Below, piece after piece: positions 25,186-39,300 of a stretch of DNA of 64,000 bases. Under the pieces are notes generated by a model. That model ran no database searches and was not told where the DNA came from. It worked only from the letters and a program-made list of their open reading frames with translations. Both the position numbers and the translations under genes were made by a program. The stretch is taken from positions 12,390,618 through 12,454,617 of the forward strand of contig CM017565.1 of the NCBI GenBank assembly GCA_007844125.1, in the 5' to 3' direction. Numbering within the stretch: the first letter of the stretch is position 1; each line of letters opens with the position of its first letter. Source of the stretch: Sinonovacula constricta. Lineage: Eukaryota > Mollusca > Bivalvia > Cardiida > Solecurtidae.

Positions 25186-26629
25186 GGTATTCTGGTGTAG
25201 TGATGCATTAGTATAATGAAAATAAACGTGAATACAGTGCAGCAAAATTTCAATTCTTCATTTCTTTAATTATTTTTTCTTAAATCATGTTTTTAGGTGC
25301 TTTTATAATTCCCTCCCTCAATAAATTTCCTTTGAATGAAAAACATTTAAAAGTAACAAGTTAACAAGAGAGTTTTTTCTTCCCTTTCCATGAAACTGTG
25401 ATTTTTCTTTTTAAATAGAGCCCTGTCCCCATCTTCAGTGTCCTTGCAAATAACTGCATCTGCTTGTCTTAATGTCAAGGAAGCTAAGATAAATTGTCTA
25501 GTGTATCTAAGGTCAGCTCCTCGACTGAAAATCATAAAGTGTGTATGGTAAAAGGGAGAAATATGGTAATAAGAAATCCTGATTGTAGATAAATTGTCAA
25601 AAAAAAGGTCCCCCATAATGTTCATAACAATTAATAGAGCTTTCTATTGAGGGACAATCAATGTGTCGAATATGAGTTGCCAGTGCTGCTCTGTAACGAT
25701 GAATGAAGGCTCCTGCTGCACCCAGCTAACCTGCTAATGCAATCTTATAAATGTCATCAATTGTAGGAAAACACAAAAATGATGGTCAATTAACAAGCCT
25801 GTGTGTATCTATAATCAATATTTGTACTTCACATTTTCTTAAATTGTATCTCAGCAGGAATGTTGGATCTTAATACAAAGTGTGTATTGACTGGCATCCA
25901 ACTAAAGTTGGTCTGGACTGACATAAGCACACCAATAGGGGTACATGTTTCATAGGTGTATTCAGCTTAAACCATCACCATTTTATATTGTATTTAAAAC
26001 ATAGGTGTATCATTGATACAAGACTAATGATCGAGGGTGCCCTAATTATCGACAGGCACAATGAATGAATGGATGCCCTTGCATGTCAGGCCTGCTGTCC
26101 AGGGGTGGGGGTTGTTGACAATGGCAGGCCATACACCACGAGTTGTATGCATGTTTGTCATCTCACATCTTGTACGCAATCAGCAACTATTCTGTGCAGT
26201 ATTGAAGGACTCTGACGGTTACATTTGTGTCTGCTTTTGTCTGCTTGTAGGATAATTACGATTGAACTGCGATGTCTGTTGCTCAAGTACCTGACTGATG
26301 TTATCATTTGTTTGCTCCTCAGACCCAATCATATTCACTCACCGACTCAGTTGATGCTTATTGAAATGCCTGGTTTGGTCATTTTTGCCTTGAAATCAGA
26401 GAAAACTTTAAGTCTAAATACAGACCAGGATGTTCGATGCACTTGAACTAGGCAATCCAATCCATGTCCCACTCCCTTATCTAACAGAGGCTGTAACCTT
26501 GGCTGGGCAAGCAAAAATATCAACTCACGGCTTGCTATATTTGTTAATAACCTGTAAAACTTTGCAAGTTCTTGGCATACAACTGCATGCAAAAACAACA
26601 AAGATTATTCTGCAAGAGACTTAGCAGCA

Positions 26630-26722
26630 TATACTGCAAATCTTAATCAGACTGCTTCCAACCCGGAGCTGTCTGATCTGGATCTACACTATTTACCTAA
26701 TCCTTATGAATAAGAGTTAAGC
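26630..26722. repeat. Dispersed hairpin repeat, copy 9
   Basis: The right arm CTGATCTGGATCTACACTAT is intact and the left arm CATATACTGCAAATCTTAAT is degenerate. It is followed by ...AATAAGAGTTAAGCAGTTTC, the usual 3' flank of the family. Confidence 0.65.
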
Positions 26723-27201
26723 AGTTTCAGAGTTACCTGAATGTTATAAAAGCTACTTTGATAGAAGAAGACTGATTATTTGTGTTTCATAAATTCCTAG
26801 AGTAGATTATTATCTGCACATGCTTTTATCATCAGTAGAACAAACATATCTTTTGTGTTGATAAATGATTGTTTATTTAAAAGTAATTAAAAGTCATTAA
26901 CTGTTATGTGCTGCTTCGAAACAAGTTTACGCTTAAGTAAAAAAAGATGTTTCTAATACAACCCTTGTATTTATCAAAAGATTATGAGATCTTTTTTTTG
27001 TCATGACATTTTCTACCTTTTTAATATTTCCTCACAGATTTAGATAAATTCACTTCAAAAGAATATATCCTTAGAAACTTGGACACAATTTTTTTTAGTT
27101 TTGTCAATCATTTGTGTTTTCATTTTTTGTACAGCTATCTATGCTGATGCTGTTATAATATTTCTCATGTCCTTTGTGATGAGAGTTGTACCTGTAGATT
27201 A

Positions 27202-27318
27202 ATGATGCCCTGTTGTTGTCTACTTACAGCCTATGATGAGGAGAATGGGCCATCTGAGGACATCCTTGTTCCCATCTCACAGACCAATGGGCACTCAACA
27301 CTGTCATCTGCAGACATG
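27202..27318 (+). CDS. RREB1: RREB1 first certain coding exon, with possible internal start
   Basis: The acceptor TACTTACAG ends at 27229 and the donor ATG|GTGAGT starts at 27319. From 27230 the exon gives [16 protein letters not shown] and onward, acidic and with no finger. The frame stays open back through the acceptor to two ATG codons at 27202 and 27205, so a transcript starting locally could begin translation there; a spliced transcript would need an upstream exon ending one base into a codon. Confidence 0.75.
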
Positions 27319-30300
27319 GTGAGTTACTGAACATTCTTGTTTCCGTGGTGACTATGATGGGCTTTCCAGGGCGTTGCTGTCAGATGTTTCTCTTGACAAT
27401 GTTGAACTGAGTATTCCATGTCAGAAAGATTGTTGATTGGAATGAACTATAAACTTTAAAAAATAAAAATATGTGTTAAAGGCTTGGTGTGAGTGTGAAT
27501 TAAATCTGCACTTTCTGTTTTACAATCATATGTGTACACATTTTTGGTATGACTTGCAGCTAAAGAGAATCCCAAACAACAATCAGTCACACAAAAAAAG
27601 AAATTATGTCTCACACAAAAAAGAATGTTTTTCTTGATTTTGTACTTGGTGTTGTAGTAGTTATGATGTTGCTGATGTAATTTCTGTATGTGGTTGTTCA
27701 GTCAGGGTTTATGGGTCTGTGAGCTGGGAGTTCTTGTTCTTGACAATACTTCTCCTGTCCTTTTAAGACCTCAACACTCAATCAATATTCAGAATTCTAC
27801 AAGTATGTATATGGCTCAATTGTTGAGCTTCTTCAGAGGTCCACATAAATAATGATTCAAATTGTTCAATTATCTACGTGGATGCACTTCTATATGATGA
27901 TAGAGTGTACAGAAGTATGTGCTAAATTATGGATGGATGGCCAATCTTAACAAATCATTATTGGATTAACGTCCCATCATGTAATTTTGATGAAATGATT
28001 GCCACCATCTTGTAATTCTTGCGGCAGTTTTCTATAGGCTGGAGTCTCCACTTGGCTGTGGTTCAGATAACTGTAAATTATGCTCACCAAGGTTGTCCAA
28101 TTACCTGCCTATTAAAGCCTGTCCAACTTGTACATCCTTTGAGACTCCTGTGAGGCTCACTTCTTCTCGTGTAGATGTGTATCGATGTCTTCTGTCAGCC
28201 TGCCTATAGACCCCTCTACCCACTTAAGCCCTAAATTACACCAAGTGTTTTGTTCCCTATACCTAAATTTCGATTCATTGCTATCCAATGTAAGAAAACA
28301 GCATTGATTTCGTCTCCTTCATTGCCTGATATTGGTTTCTTTCATCTGGCATTTTATTCAATTGATGATGGATAAAGGGTTGTTGAACGGCCATCACAGC
28401 TTGAGTTGACCATGAAATGTGAAACACAAGTGTATGTGTCAATTTTTGTCATAAAATAATTAAAGAAACAGCACCCAGTTTCAAACCCTTCTCTACAATG
28501 TTCCTTGCCTTCATTAAGGCACTGTTTGTTTAGCATTTCTTCTGGTTACTTTGAAATGCAATTCATCTGTCAAATATATACACTCAGGAAGAATGTGTGA
28601 TTCAACACGAAGCCTTTTATAGTAATTGGTTGCCAAATTGCATCCATTTATCTGCTATTTTCATTCTGTTTCTTTACTCAGGGAATTAGGAAAGTGGCCC
28701 AACTTCTTATTCATTGCTAAATAAATACTTTTACTGACTGCAGGCTATGACATGTCATGTATAAACAAAATTTGGCCGATTGAAAGGTTTGTGTTTGACT
28801 GTTAAAGCAGTGTGAGTCTCCTGTGGCTTTATACTCAGGTACTGATGTTTGGAGAGGCAGCTTTTACTCTTAGGCTCATCCTTATGGTTGGGCTAGGAAA
28901 ACTGGCTGACCACTTTGTCATTATTCTTAGGAAATAGATAAGCGTATCATCATAATATCATGGGACATTTGATAAACAACTTAAAGCCCAGAGGAAATAT
29001 TGAATTGCTTAAAACTGGTGCTTATAATTGCCAAAGTTTGAGCAATAGATTGAGATCCCTCTGACAAGAAATAAATTTATGTGAAACAAGTTTATTATTA
29101 ATATCAATTTGATAAATATATCTACATAATGAAAAGGAACCAAACATAAAATTTGTTAAAGGAAAGCTGATGTTGATTTTGCATGAGGCATTTTTCTAAG
29201 TGAAATTAAGTCTGTCATCCTATCGAGTCAGTCAGTCTGTGAAACTTGCACTTAATGGGTATTATGTTCAGGTAATAGTCATATTGTACTCGTGGTTGTA
29301 CATCCTTCCACCCGGACCTTCATGCTGCTAGCAGTGAGGGCAGGCCAGCCTTAATTGTATGGCAACAGTATACCTCACTAAGGCAGGGCATCCAGAATGG
29401 TGACGCCCACAAATTGGGCATGGATGGTCCAACAATAGGCCCCAGTGACTCACAGTTGACAAAGCGTCCCTGAGTGGTTTAGCTCCCGTTATATTGTAAG
29501 ATGCTGCTAGGGGAGGGGCCCATTCATACAGCCACAATGAGTGGTAGATTGTCCACCGTGCTTCTGTGTGCAGTGACATACCTGTACGTGCTTGGCAGCT
29601 TATTGTTGACAAACTCATATAAAGGGCCCGTATAAAGGGGCTGTTTCGGGGTTTGTGTGTGAGGATTTGTTTGTCCCAATTCTCCCCGTTATCTTACCCC
29701 AGTATCAGCAGCAGTGCAGGAAATGGGGATTTCTGTACAGGTATGGATCACATCAGATTAGCCGTAGATTATCAGCTGGATGTGAAGTTTTCATATAAAC
29801 AATCAATTTGGTTAAGGGATTTAATTTATTTATGATGAAAAATTGATGTATGGAAATTAATAAGTTGATTATTTTTGCTTTCTGGTTCATATGTCTATTC
29901 ATTAAATAAGGCTTTATAGGTGTATTTACATTGCAAAAACTGTCATAATTCCTAGTTTTTTTCTTAATTATGTTGTTAATTGTTGATATGATGTGTGTTT
30001 GTTGTTGTTGTGTTTGTTTTTTTCCAAATAATGTCATAGTTCTTCTGAAACACACAATTAAATAAACTTTCTGTTTTTATTTTATACCTGTTATAACCTG
30101 AAATACTATTCACAATTGATATCTTATGAGCTAATCAAGACCTCAAACTTGGGCTTTAATGCTGTTAAGAGCTTAAAAAGACTAGAAAGTATTACTTACA
30201 AATAAGTTAAGAAAGATGGCAGTTGATATCACAAATAATTATTATTATTATTTACATTTATATACATTTAGTTTTAAATTTATTATGTTATTAACACACC

Positions 30301-33300
30301 AGTATATTTTCTTTTTTTAGGAGGATGAGGCTGAGTTTGGAGAGTTTGCTCCCCTGGTGATGGACACGAGCCAGGACGGGACCCAGTCCAACCATGCAGG
30401 GAGACAGTCAGCCCCACCCTCCCCACCTGCAATCAAGATGGCGCCCCTCCGTGCCATGGCAGCCTCTCACGCTATACGTCCTGAGCCACTCAAACCCTCA
30501 GCCATGTCGACACAAAATGAGATGCCAGTGTTCCCCACTCATTATACCAAAAGTAAATCCATAATTAACAGCAATAGTAATGGTAGCATCAGCAGCGCTG
30601 ACACTATTATTAGCACAAATGGCACTAGCAGCAAACATCGACTAGATTCCACAGCCTCTGTGACGTCTGTGTCATCGTTAGCAACAAACGAATCTGTCTT
30701 AGATGAGACATGTGACAAAAGTCCCAAATCGTCTGGCTCCATGATGCGGCGAGGGTCCAAGGTAACCAGGGTAATGTAGACATTTATTATAAGGTGTGGC
30801 ACCATGGGTTGTTTGAAGTGATTTTTTGTTGTTGTTTTTTAAGTTGTTGTTTTTTAAAAAAAGAAAAAACAAACACAATTACATAGAATCCTTGTCCTTT
30901 TCAAATTAATATTTCAATGAGTGATCCTTTTCATTAATTTTCTTTTTTTATTAGATGAGATCACACAGTTTTGATCCTTACTCGAGGGGAGAAGTCAGTA
31001 TTATGTTTCCTGGAGAAATTGATTTAATATGTGCAATACTTTTCACCACCTAGTCTCCAACAATATGCCTAGGCACTTTTGCATGTAGATATGAGAAGTT
31101 GGCTATAAATTAGTAATGCTTAAGGACAGATCTGTGTTACAGCTTTCTCCTATATAGGACACAGATTGCAAGTTTCTCCAGAGAATTTTGCTGACCTCTG
31201 CCCTCACTCTAACACCGTCTGTTATTGACATGATTATAATGGCATCCCAGTCTCCACACACCTTATACTTTGTGCCTTACTGACCACACTGTTTCCATGC
31301 AATCACAGATTGCCATGGAAACACATTTAGTTTTGAATTTTCTGTAGTTTATTATGTGTTTTGTGTATGATTGACATGTGTGAAGTTCTCTCCTTAACTG
31401 TTTTTCACCATCTGTCTCTCTTCCATAAACATACTAATCAGGGCTATTGTTAAAACATGATGCTTACATATTTTTTGAAACCCTCAACAGGTTTAATTTA
31501 CATTATTTTTGGCCATGTAAATAAAAACAAAAATATTTTGATTTCTTGCAGCAGATGTTTATTTTTTTTCTCTTCTGATCACATCAATGGCTATGAGTTT
31601 CATTCAATAATTATTCTGTTTATATCTTGTGGCAACAACAGAAGGCATTATCTTGTGTTGCAGTGTAATGAGCATTATTATCATTGTACAATTAGCTGAC
31701 AAAGTCCTTACAAATTTAGAAGATTTTTATAATATCTGTACCTAGCTTGTTCAGGGTTTCTAATGATACAACTGATGGGGACAGATCCAGAATAAATACT
31801 TTTGTGTTCTTATTATCTTGCTTTCACTGTTTCTGTTTTAGAACCCTCTCTCATATTAATATATAATTAGTAACTGAAGTAATGACATTAGCCCTATATA
31901 ATACAGGGGATTGTTGATCTCTTCTATCTCTCTTGTTGGAGATTAGTTCTGTCTATATTAATCTATTAATACAAGTCTCACCAGATTCAAATGTTTCTAA
32001 AAACAGGAGTTTCATGTGAAAAGGGAGACAACCAAAATTTAATTTTAAAATTTAACATTCAATTTATACTTTGACCAAATGCATTATGTCCCTTGTTGTT
32101 GGTATCTTAATGCTTTCGCTTGTAACAGGGAGACCTGAGCAGAAAGAGTTTTACCTATTATGGATGCAATAAACATTAAGTGTAGACACGTTTAGGACTT
32201 ACTATAGATGTGTCAACAATGTACGAGACTGTTTGATGCAAGAAGATTTTGCCCATCTGTATGATTTAGATGCTAGGCATAAACTTTGTATTGCCTTTTC
32301 AGACCTCAGAGCCTGAATCAGAAGAAAATGATGAGAACGTCATGTATGATTCGGATATGGATGATCTTGAGGAATTTCTAAGTGAACTTGTTAGAAATAA
32401 GGTAGAGACAGTTCAATGCGTAGTGTATGTAACTACTTGTAACCCTGCATACTGTATACTCAGAGTCAATCCATCGGGGAATGCGGTGTTTCAAAATGCA
32501 TGCATGTTGTTGTTACAACAACTAAGTTCAGATTTTATTTTATATTTAGTTCTCATCAGTTACGAAATCCTTGTTTGGTATTATTATTTTTCAGTTTGTA
32601 ATGTTTGTGGTTTCACCAGTTAATGTTAGTAAATAAAATACATGTATACACACTAAGTCTTGCTTTCAGAGATTAAAGATTTCTAAGTTCATATTGATTT
32701 GACATGTTACAGAGAACATTTTAAGAAAGTGCAGTTAAAACTCGACTAACCCAATATATCCTAGCATGTTACCTTAACCCTGCTTTACTATTTTGTCCTC
32801 CGCCTTATTTTCCTTTATATTGTACTCACTTGGTGGTGGTATTTTTGTAATTTTGTAATATTTAACTCCTTGCTGTAGGACAAGCATTATTAATCAATGA
32901 ACAGACTTATCCAGCACCTTTTATATGTAAAATAACAATGTACTCTTATAGGTCACTATTTAGTTCGATTTACAAATATTATAAAGTAAATATCATGGGA
33001 ATTAACACTTCAACAAGACACATTCAGAATGTTTTTGGGATACATGTCTTTAACATATTATTAAATAACATCTTCAAAACTGTCTAATATGTTTATTTCA
33101 GTTAATTCATGTTTATGAGATCTTAAAAAAAGAAAAGTCAAATATGTTTTGTTTTTTTTTTAATTTTTTGCTTTAAAAAATTGTTTGGAATTATGTTTTT
33201 ATTTAAATAACATCATGAAGACTTAATATACCTGTCAATTGTAACTGAAGTGTGTGAGCTCTGGCCGATGTTCTACAGAAGGGATTGTAGACTAACTCCA

Positions 33301-36300
33301 CCTCGTATGATTGTAGCCTCACATCCCATTCTGCATGGATATATTTATGCTTATCATATATATGGTGTGATGTGCAAATCCGTCCCTTTTCAGACAATAG
33401 ACCATCTATGCTTCTAAGCTTGTCTACCCTAGACATATGTAGGCAGTAAGGTGTCATGCTCTATTATTTACTGCCCTAGCTAGCTGCAGCAACATGAGAT
33501 GTGGTTTGAAAAAAAATAAATCTTTTGTAAACAGTATATCTTGTCGCCTGGCTGTCTTGAAACCTAAAAAAATATTTCTTGTGATATTGCCAATTTTTTT
33601 TTCAATTAAATAAGTCACACTGCTATTACAAAGAAATTATTTTAATAAGACAAAGATACGTCGGTATATTATCTAAAAAAGTGAGAAAAAGTTTTAAAAA
33701 ACTTTCTCAATGTGTAAATGGAGCTGGCCAGTTCAATGTATTAAAATATTAAACCAAATTCTATGGGGTAGCCTTTTCTTTAAATATTTTTCCTAAAGCT
33801 CACGGGGGATGCCCATGGCCAAGTGGTTAGAGTCACTGACTTGTAATTCCTCAGCTCCTTGCCATGTTGGTTCGAGCCCAGGCGGGGCTAGAACTTTCAT
33901 GTAACTGTCATGGTTCTACCCAGACATAAGTCTGGGGTCTTCTTCCACCAATAATTAGCCGGACATCGCCAATATGACCATAATTTTGTTGGTGCGATGT
34001 AACACACAAAAAAACACACACCGAATCCCTAAACTCTTAGTTCTGACATCAGTCCTGTCTCCATGGTGATCAGCAGCAGCACTGTTGCATGCTGGTTGCT
34101 GTCATCTATGATGCAGCTAGTGTGGCGCTATAGGCCACATCCTAATGTATCTTAGTTTCCAAGACAACAAACACTTGTTCCTTTTATTATTACCATATTT
34201 AAATCTGCTTTCATTTGCTACAGTAAAATTATATTTTTATGATGCATAATGTATGACTAGATGACACTACTGCTTCTATTTTGTCTTCATCACATTCATT
34301 TTTACCACAAAAGTTGAGGATATGTTGCTCAAGTGTGCATCTTTGAGAGGTGCCTGACACTTTCTCACACTGCTGCATTCATTCAGCCAGGTTTGAGTGT
34401 CAGCAAGGTGTGTGCGTCTGTCAGGATGGTGGCACATGTACATCAGGGATGCAGGTGTCGGCCATGATGCTGTTAGACTATGACTGCAATCGAAATAATA
34501 AACATAATGTTAAGACCAGTCTCTGATAGCTGATTGGTCTGATTTAACCGGGTACTTTAAATTCAACCAGTTGTATTCTTGTAAAATGTCTAAAAATAAA
34601 AGTTGACATCATTGGGCCAAGATATGCCAAAAGCAGCATTCCAAAACAAAAGTAATGTATCCATATTTGCATTTTTTATAACATCATGGGATCATATTCT
34701 CATTAGGTGTCTTAACATAACGTGAAAGGCAAGGTTAAGAAAAACACACCAGATAATTTTTTCATTTCTGCATGCATTTGATCTGTATCATTTTAATGCT
34801 TCTGGTAACTCTAGCTATGCATGAAATGTCAAGAAGAATAAATAATTTGGAGAAATTTCATGTACACTTTAGACTTTTATTTAAATTTAACTTGGGTTTA
34901 CTGTAAGAAAGACCATACTGTTGTACCTTACTTATGTGTCATATAGAGGAGTATAACCATGAGGAGATGAAGATGAGGTGTTTTTATTTGAGTCATGGTT
35001 GACATAACTCTGGAAGGATTACATTACTGGTGTTTGACCAATAGAACAAGAGATAAACTGTGGGCTAGAAAATAAACATTATATTAGTAATAAAAAACTG
35101 TGCACAAGATATAAACAAGCTAACATGTGGGCGAAATTTAATTATTATTGTCTAATCTTGTCAAAAATTGTCACATGGAGTTCTTGAGATATCATATATA
35201 GTGATTACTGTGCACTATGTCTGCTTTCATAAATTTGAAAAATAAATCTGGGAACATTAGTTGCAGACATTTTTTGAAAAGACAGGTACAATGTAGTAAT
35301 GTTGAGGTCTGTCAAACTATGTTTGAATATCATTCTCAATTTATTGTAGATGTGTATCATAAGCTTCATAAAATTTGTACATGACGAAAAGGGAAAGTTT
35401 GTGTCATTCAGAGTATTAGGATGGTTTTATTATAAATTAAACACCACAACATGATATGGTTCAAAGATGGTCTCCAGTGTGTGTTTTTTGCCATGAAATT
35501 GTTTGAAAACCACAAAACTTACTTTTGACAAGTAAACGTGCTGATGGTAACATTAATGGATAATCCCATTTTTTTTTCCCTGTATTTTGAAATAATGGAA
35601 AATCATTTAGTTGTTACATCTTTTCAAAGTACATGTTAACTTGCAGCCTATGAAGACTTGTACATGCTGAATCAAATAGTATATATCTAGATTACCAGGT
35701 GGAGCTGTCTGTTTAGGATCTCTACTATTTGTGGCTTTGTCCTCAATAATACATAGTGTTATATTTTTTATATGAAGTTGAGAGCAAAAAATGAAAATAA
35801 AGTTAAAGTTGGTCATTAATAAATCACTTTGTTACAAGGATGTTGAATGTGTCATCCCACAAACAGTAACCAGGATTGAGGAAGGGTTCATAGAAACTGG
35901 CCCTATAATAGTGTCACCATCATAATCTGGCTGATTTCTGTATTTTGACACATCAGACTCAGGTCAGAGTTGTTTTAGGTCAATATAAAAGTGTGGTGAC
36001 ATTAATGATTATATTGGTTGGTAGTAACTGGGACCAGGATTGAGTTGTGAGTTGTGCAATGATGGGTAGTACCTGGGACAAGGATTGAGTTGTGAGTTGT
36101 TCAATGATGGGTAGTACCTGGGACCAGGGTTTAATTGTGAGTTGTTCAATTATTGGTAGTACCTGGTACCAGGGTTGAATTGTGAGTTGTTCAATGATCG
36201 GTAGTACCTGGGACCAGGGTTGAATTGTGAGTTGTTCAATGATCAGTAGTACCTGGGACCAGGGTTGAATTGTGAGTTGTTCAATGATCAGTAGTACCTG

Positions 36301-39300
36301 GGACCAGGGTTGAATTGTGAATTGTTCAATGATCGGTAGTACCTGGGACCAGGGTTGAATTGTGAATTGTTCAATGATCGGTAGTACCTGGGACCAGGGT
36401 TGAATTGTGAGTGGTATAGTGGGTTGTGTTGTGAGTGGGTTTAATGGTCAGTGGTACCTGGAGCCAGGGACGGGGAGACAGGTATGAATGGTGCATCTCC
36501 TGAACCTTGTGATTTAGGAGGTCTGACACTCAACTCATTATCATTTACTTAAGTTGATGTGTCTGTATTTGGTCACAAGGTGCATAAAGGATATTGGCTG
36601 CATGTACGAGGCCGTGCATGCTGGCCTTTGTTAATGACTGACATGTTGCTGTCAATACTCATCATTACACTCCCACCTTCACTAATGACCTCCCATGACA
36701 GACCTTACGGTACCTGGCCCATCACTCAGCCCCATAGCACTATAGCAATATAATAATGTTACATCATTACCTTTAACTGGCTATGCTGGGAACAACATGT
36801 ATGACAGTTGTACATGGGGACAATGTTGTTAAGACATCATATTAGTTAGTCTCTATAAACTGTTAACTGATGACATTCACAGATTGTTGTGTTGTTCTAA
36901 CTTTAACAGTAATAACTGCCCTTCAATGCTTCAATGGGATAGTTGCAGGTCATGTAATGGGAAGTATACATGATAAACTGTCACAGTGAAAGCAGCACTT
37001 CTGATTCATTTCAACACTGTCTGATGACAAACATTGTTGGATGGACATCCCACTAAAAGTTTTCATTACTCTCTGACTGGATGAAAGCCCAGACATGTAA
37101 GATGTCTCGAGTGATCAAGTACTACCAGTTTACTGTTCATCCTTCTCCTGGCTTAGTATCATTTCTAGATGTGCCATGGACCTCGTCAGCATCAGCACTT
37201 TGTCTTCATCAGTAACAGCAGACTTTAATCATCATCAGCAGAAGCAGCTGTGGTCATCTGAGATGTTGTCTAACTACTTCCTGTAGTTATGATAGCTCAG
37301 AGATAATCAGTGAGCTGTCAGACTGGCCATCCACTGGTTGGGGACACATTGCTGATAGCTGCAGGTGCTTTCTGCTAGTTGGCTCAACATCATCACAATG
37401 TGGTGATCGTCATTTGGTCATTGATGACACACGTCTCAGATAGGAGACAGTGGTAACGGCATAGTGGGATACATAAATATAGACAGACTTACGTTGTTGC
37501 AGCTACTTCTATGAATGTTGTTCATAATCAACATCTAAATGACACTGTCTTGGTTTAACAGATTGTCTCAAAAAATATATTTGAAACTCTAACCAAGTAC
37601 ATATCTTATTGTTATGTGGCAGAGGTTGTTAAACTCATGTAGACCACACCATTGTAAGGATTCAAATATTTGGGACTTCCATATATTTGGAGATATTGTA
37701 GGTAAGTCATTTTTTGAAAAATACTAACACAAATGCATTTAGCATGTTTATTAAAAACAATCATGTTCTGAATTTTATTTATCATTAAGAAATTTACAAA
37801 AACATGGATTTCATGGTTTTGGATGTATTTTTTCTTTACTTTTCTAACTGCTTGTGTTGAGAAAGGAATTTTCAAAAGTTTTTACTTAAGGGGCATAATT
37901 TTATTATGAGCATCATTTCACTACAACAATATGTAGCTGCTCTTAGTTTTTATTCTTTTCAATGAAGCTTTCAGTGAAATTTGATTTTATTAATGGTGTT
38001 ATTTTTTCCATCACTTAGACAATGTATAAAATTTGATATTTAAAGCAATTGTTAACTGACCAAAATTGTGTCTGTGCAATGTAACAATAACTAATTCTGT
38101 GATAGTGAATAAAACAACAAACAGAAAAAAAATGTTTGGAGCAGTCCAAAATATATTAACCATAAATCTATTTGTACTTGCCTTACTTGTAAGACATACC
38201 TTTTATACAGTTGCAAAAATATTTTGATTTTTTTTTTTAATAAAAATTCTACATATACATCATTTCATAACGCGTGCATGTCTGAATTTGCCTGAAGGTG
38301 TGAAGGTTGAAGTCTTGTTACTATAGCGACCTCCTCAGCTCCCCTGATGTTTGTACTGTGCTGTACTGGGGGGCAGATTTTCATACTTTGGGGGATTAGG
38401 GGCAAACAGCAACAGTGTTTAAAAAGGATTATTCTGGGGCCATTCAGCGATAGATGGATTTGGACATCAAGATTAGTACTACTTGGCATTCACATTCTTA
38501 CACAATTGTCACACAAACATTATTTCCAGAAGTCTTTAAAAGGCACATGCTGGTATTATTACTGGGGGATTATCTGGACTTAATTACAAGTTTTTTGGTC
38601 TTTTAATTAATGTACATTGGTGAAGAACAGAATGATTATTCTCCAAAGAAAGAAATGTCTGTTGTGCTGTCTCTAAAATGAAAATGAAATAAAAACTTAT
38701 AAATTTTAAAAGAAACAAAAGAATGCATATTTGTTCTAGTAGTAAAAAGGTACATTATTATTCAAGTTAGAAACACATGTTAATGTTTAAGAGAGTAACA
38801 TGCCTTACTCATTCATGAGAACTCTTCCACTTTTGGAGGGAGATTCCCACTTTTAAGGTTCAACATTATTTGAAAATAAGGGGTGTTTTCAGAAATCTCT
38901 GCACAAGGAAATATGTATCTTCATTCATTGTTTATATGAATATAACAAATCTCCCAATTTGCAAATGAAAATCTCCCACTTTGGCCTCAAAGAAAGTTCA
39001 AATGTATAATTACTCTGTACAATTTGTCAATTCCCAGTAGATGAGAATGAATTGTGAGGGCAAGATGTGATGATCATGATCATACAGATTATCAAGCCAC
39101 GATTCTGTATGGAAGTCGCCTCCCTTCTTCCCTCTGCTATGTCAACTGCATCCTGTAGATGTGATCCATCAATTGCTGGCCTTATAAAAATCTAGTAAAC
39201 CAGTCAGTATATTTACAAGGGCTGAGTCATACATGGCTTTGTATTATTTTTTTTTCTGATCAGACAATCGTAGATCACAGTTGTTGTATACATCAGCACT

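Larger units (their letters stand above)
3767..27229. other. Putative first intron / upstream non-coding region
   Basis: No convincing protein-coding exon was found here. It holds several dispersed hairpin copies, a 40-bp minisatellite (4911-5150), tRNA-derived SINE copies in opposite orientation (about 7985 and 9900), two tRNA-like foldback elements (10159-10524), an hAT-like MITE (10616-10812), a 25-bp minisatellite (about 12955-15295) and small duplications at 16916 and 23316. The rest is unremarkable AT-rich DNA. Confidence 0.55.

Noticed and set aside
29328..29618. 96-codon open frame on the - strand inside an RREB1 intron
   Set aside because: No domain, signal peptide or splice context recognised, and the composition matches the surrounding non-coding DNA.
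32402..32623. Extension of RREB1 exon 3 past its donor (about 74 more codons)
   Set aside because: The frame simply runs into the intron. The GTAGAG donor gives a phase-0 junction that fits exon 4, while the extension is Cys/Val-rich and ends in a stop.
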